From: Flavobacterium aquidurense
GTDB lineage: Bacteria > Bacteroidota > Bacteroidia > Flavobacteriales > Flavobacteriaceae
Assembly: GCF_001404985.1 (NCBI RefSeq)
Contig: NZ_JRLF01000011.1
Coordinates: forward strand, 248,001-312,000
Length of the DNA stretch: 64,000 bases
Direction: 5' to 3'
Below the pieces are notes generated by a model. That model did not search any database. It saw nothing but the letters and a program-made list of their open reading frames with translations, and had not been told where the DNA came from. The stretch's first letter is position 1. Each line of letters starts with the position of its first letter. Shown here in pieces: positions 62,446 through 64,000 of the stretch. A program made the translations under genes and the position numbers.

Positions 62446-63033
62446 TTAATCCAATAAAAAAACAATTAATCCTCTTGCTCCGTGAGCTCCAAGAACCAAT
62501 GATTGTTCGATATCAGCTGTTTTTGATGGTCCGGCGATGAATGTACCAAAACCATATTCCTGATTTCCAATTTTTTCATACGCCTGATGCATCGTAGGTA
62601 TAATATCTTTTTTATACACTATAATAGCGAGATATTGTGCAATAAATGGCGATACACGCTGTCCTAATAGATCATCTGTAACCCAAAGTGCACTATTTTC
62701 GGCTACGCCAAAATGAGCTTTTATAACGTTTAGTTCTACATCCTGTAGCGAATGCGGATCATCGTTGGTCCAGTCTAAAGTTGCAATTTCAGAAAGTTCC
62801 GGAATTGTGGTTATCAGGCGTTTATCGAGATTATAATTTGCTTTTATGTATTGAATAATTTCAGCATAATTACCAACTTCTACGGGATCTCCACCAATAT
62901 TTTTAAGGACGGTTTTATAAGTTTCAAGTACATCAAATTCCTCTGATCCTAAAACACTTAAATCAGGAAGATCTGTAATCAAAGCAGGTTGGTTTTGCTT
63001 TATTTTTTTTAAGATATCCGCTTTACTACTCAT
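62446..63033 (-). CDS. lutC: LutC/YkgG-family lactate utilisation protein
   Basis: This 195-residue protein has the LUD domain of LutC, a component of the LutABC complex that oxidises L-lactate to pyruvate with iron-sulfur centres. The ATG at 63033 is chosen over the longer frame to 63111, which overlaps lutB far more. Family-like segments are SENSALWVTDDLLGQRV-type (AENSALWVTDD) near 110 and FGTFIAGPSKTADIEQSLVLGAHG near 163. It overlaps the lutB stop by 8 bases, implying coupled translation. Confidence 0.9.
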   Translation of the reverse strand: MSSKADILKKIKQNQPALITDLPDLSVLGSEEFDVLETYKTVLKNIGGDPVEVGNYAEIIQYIKANYNLDKRLITTIPELSEIATLDWTNDDPHSLQDVELNVIKAHFGVAENSALWVTDDLLGQRVSPFIAQYLAIIVYKKDIIPTMHQAYEKIGNQEYGFGTFIAGPSKTADIEQSLVLGAHGARGLIVFLLD

Positions 63034-64000
63034 TGTCTTTTGCTTTTGCTTCTCTTGAATTTTTCTTGTACCATTCTCTGAAAGATTCTTGCGGAACGGC
63101 TGGCATTTCACGTTGGTCGTACCATTTGTTCATTTTATTATTGACCAATCCGGGTAAATTTTTCATCACAAACCGACCTGATTTTCCAGCGATATTAAAA
63201 ATGGTTGGGTTTGCCAGAACCGTTGCCATCGTTTTCATTGCAACAGTTTTGGATGTTGGTGTATGTCCTTCTTTTACCAGAACCTGGCGCCATTTGTACA
63301 ACTGATCGTGTATATCAATTTTTACCGGACAAACATTAGTACAAGAACCGCATAGCGTGCTTGCAAATGGTAAGTCGGCATTTTTACTCATATCCAGATT
63401 TGGCGCTAGAATAGAACCAATTGGTCCGGCAACAGCATTGTGATAACTGTGTCCGCCACTTCGTCTGTAAACCGGACAGGTATTCATACATGCGCCACAA
63501 CGAATGCATTTTAGGGAGTTTCTAAAATCTTCTCGTCCTAATTGTGTACTTCTGCCATTATCAACTATGACAATATGAATTTCTTTTCCTTCACGCGGTT
63601 TTTTAAAGTGACTTGAGAAAGTTGTAATGGGTTGTCCTGTTGCGCTTCTGGCTAATAATCTCAGGAAAACTCCTAAATGTTTGCGTTGCGGAATCAGTTT
63701 TTCGAATCCCATGCAGGCAATATGCACATCGGCTAAATGTGCGCCCATATCTGCATTTCCTTCATTGGTACAAACCACAATTTCACCGGTTTCTGCAATG
63801 GCAAAGTTTACTCCGGTTAAGGCTACTTTCCTGGTCAGAAAAGTATTTCTTAAACTCAAACGAGCTGATTCTGTTAGATATTGAGGATCTATATTTCCTT
63901 TTTCTGTACCTAAATGTTCATGGAAGGTTTCGCTGACATCTTCTTTTTTAAGGTGAATCGCCGGTAAAACAATATGACTTGGCGGTTCTTTTCGAAGCTG
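63026..64000 (-). CDS. lutB: LutB iron-sulfur lactate oxidation protein, 5' end cut by the window
   Basis: The C-terminal 324 residues of LutB are present. The frame is open to the window edge, so the N-terminus lies outside. ALTGVNFAIAETGEIVVCTNEGNADM is the LUD-type core. Two cysteine clusters, CIRCGACMNTCPVYRRSGGH and CGSCTNVCPVKI, would bind 4Fe-4S centres. The gene order fits a lutABC operon, with lutA expected further right. It is translated with overlap into lutC. Confidence 0.93.
   Translation of the reverse strand, partial: QLRKEPPSHIVLPAIHLKKEDVSETFHEHLGTEKGNIDPQYLTESARLSLRNTFLTRKVALTGVNFAIAETGEIVVCTNEGNADMGAHLADVHIACMGFEKLIPQRKHLGVFLRLLARSATGQPITTFSSHFKKPREGKEIHIVIVDNGRSTQLGREDFRNSLKCIRCGACMNTCPVYRRSGGHSYHNAVAGPIGSILAPNLDMSKNADLPFASTLCGSCTNVCPVKIDIHDQLYKWRQVLVKEGHTPTSKTVAMKTMATVLANPTIFNIAGKSGRFVMKNLPGLVNNKMNKWYDQREMPAVPQESFREWYKKNSREAKAKDNE

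Overview
The window looks like the chromosome of a Flavobacterium or a close Bacteroidota relative. It is AT-rich. It has a SusC/SusD pair next to a hybrid two-component regulator, many secreted proteins ending in a type IX secretion (T9SS) type A sorting domain, promoter boxes of the TTG-N19-TAnnTTTG kind, and intergenic inverted repeats. No rRNA, tRNA, CRISPR array, phage or insertion sequence was recognised.

Layout. (1) 1-4241: an ECF sigma factor, a secreted PI-PLC-like phosphodiesterase and a secreted calcineurin-like phosphoesterase. (2) 4481-20539, all on the minus strand: five large secreted multimodular proteins, namely two paralogous metzincin proteases, a GH18 chitinase, a GH64 beta-1,3-glucanase and a GH16 beta-glucanase. 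Four of them share CBM6 modules, and three share a crystallin-like/ricin-type/CBM6 cassette. All five end in a sorting domain. A membrane sensor with a LuxR-type HTH (20995-23925) follows and may control them. (3) 24369-25545: a HAD phosphatase and a Nudix hydrolase.

(4) 25705-50085: a polysaccharide utilisation region for a glucuronic-acid polymer. It has a DUF4861 protein, a LacI-type regulator that lacks a normal start codon, and a catabolic run (YiaL-like, KDPG aldolase, mannonate oxidoreductase, mannonate dehydratase). A beta-helix protein, a hybrid two-component regulator, SusC, SusD, a GH88 unsaturated glucuronyl hydrolase, two GH2 enzymes with the NxK glucuronidase motif and a jelly-roll lyase-like secreted protein complete it. 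The implied flow is: lyase cleavage outside the cell, SusCD import, GH88 and GH2 trimming in the periplasm, then glucuronate via mannonate, KDG and KDPG to pyruvate and glyceraldehyde-3-phosphate. No rhamnosidase or sulfatase is present, so ulvan is less likely than a glucuronan. Together with the adjacent chitinase and beta-1,3-glucanases, a fungal cell wall (Mucoromycota walls contain glucuronans) is an attractive inferred target.

(5) 50182-57785: a DUF2911 protein, then a three-subunit molybdenum hydroxylase (Fe-S subunit with a Tat signal) and its maturation genes: a cysteine desulfurase-like gene on the opposite strand, a MobA-like transferase and XdhC. (6) 57913-64000: small stress, envelope and regulatory genes (NlpE-like, DUF1508, lipoprotein, XRE regulator, small membrane proteins), a PfkB sugar kinase, and lutC plus partial lutB of lactate utilisation, cut by the window edge.

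Non-coding structure is conspicuous. At least six copies of one roughly 100-bp palindromic repeat and several other inverted-repeat families sit between genes, in places nested inside each other.
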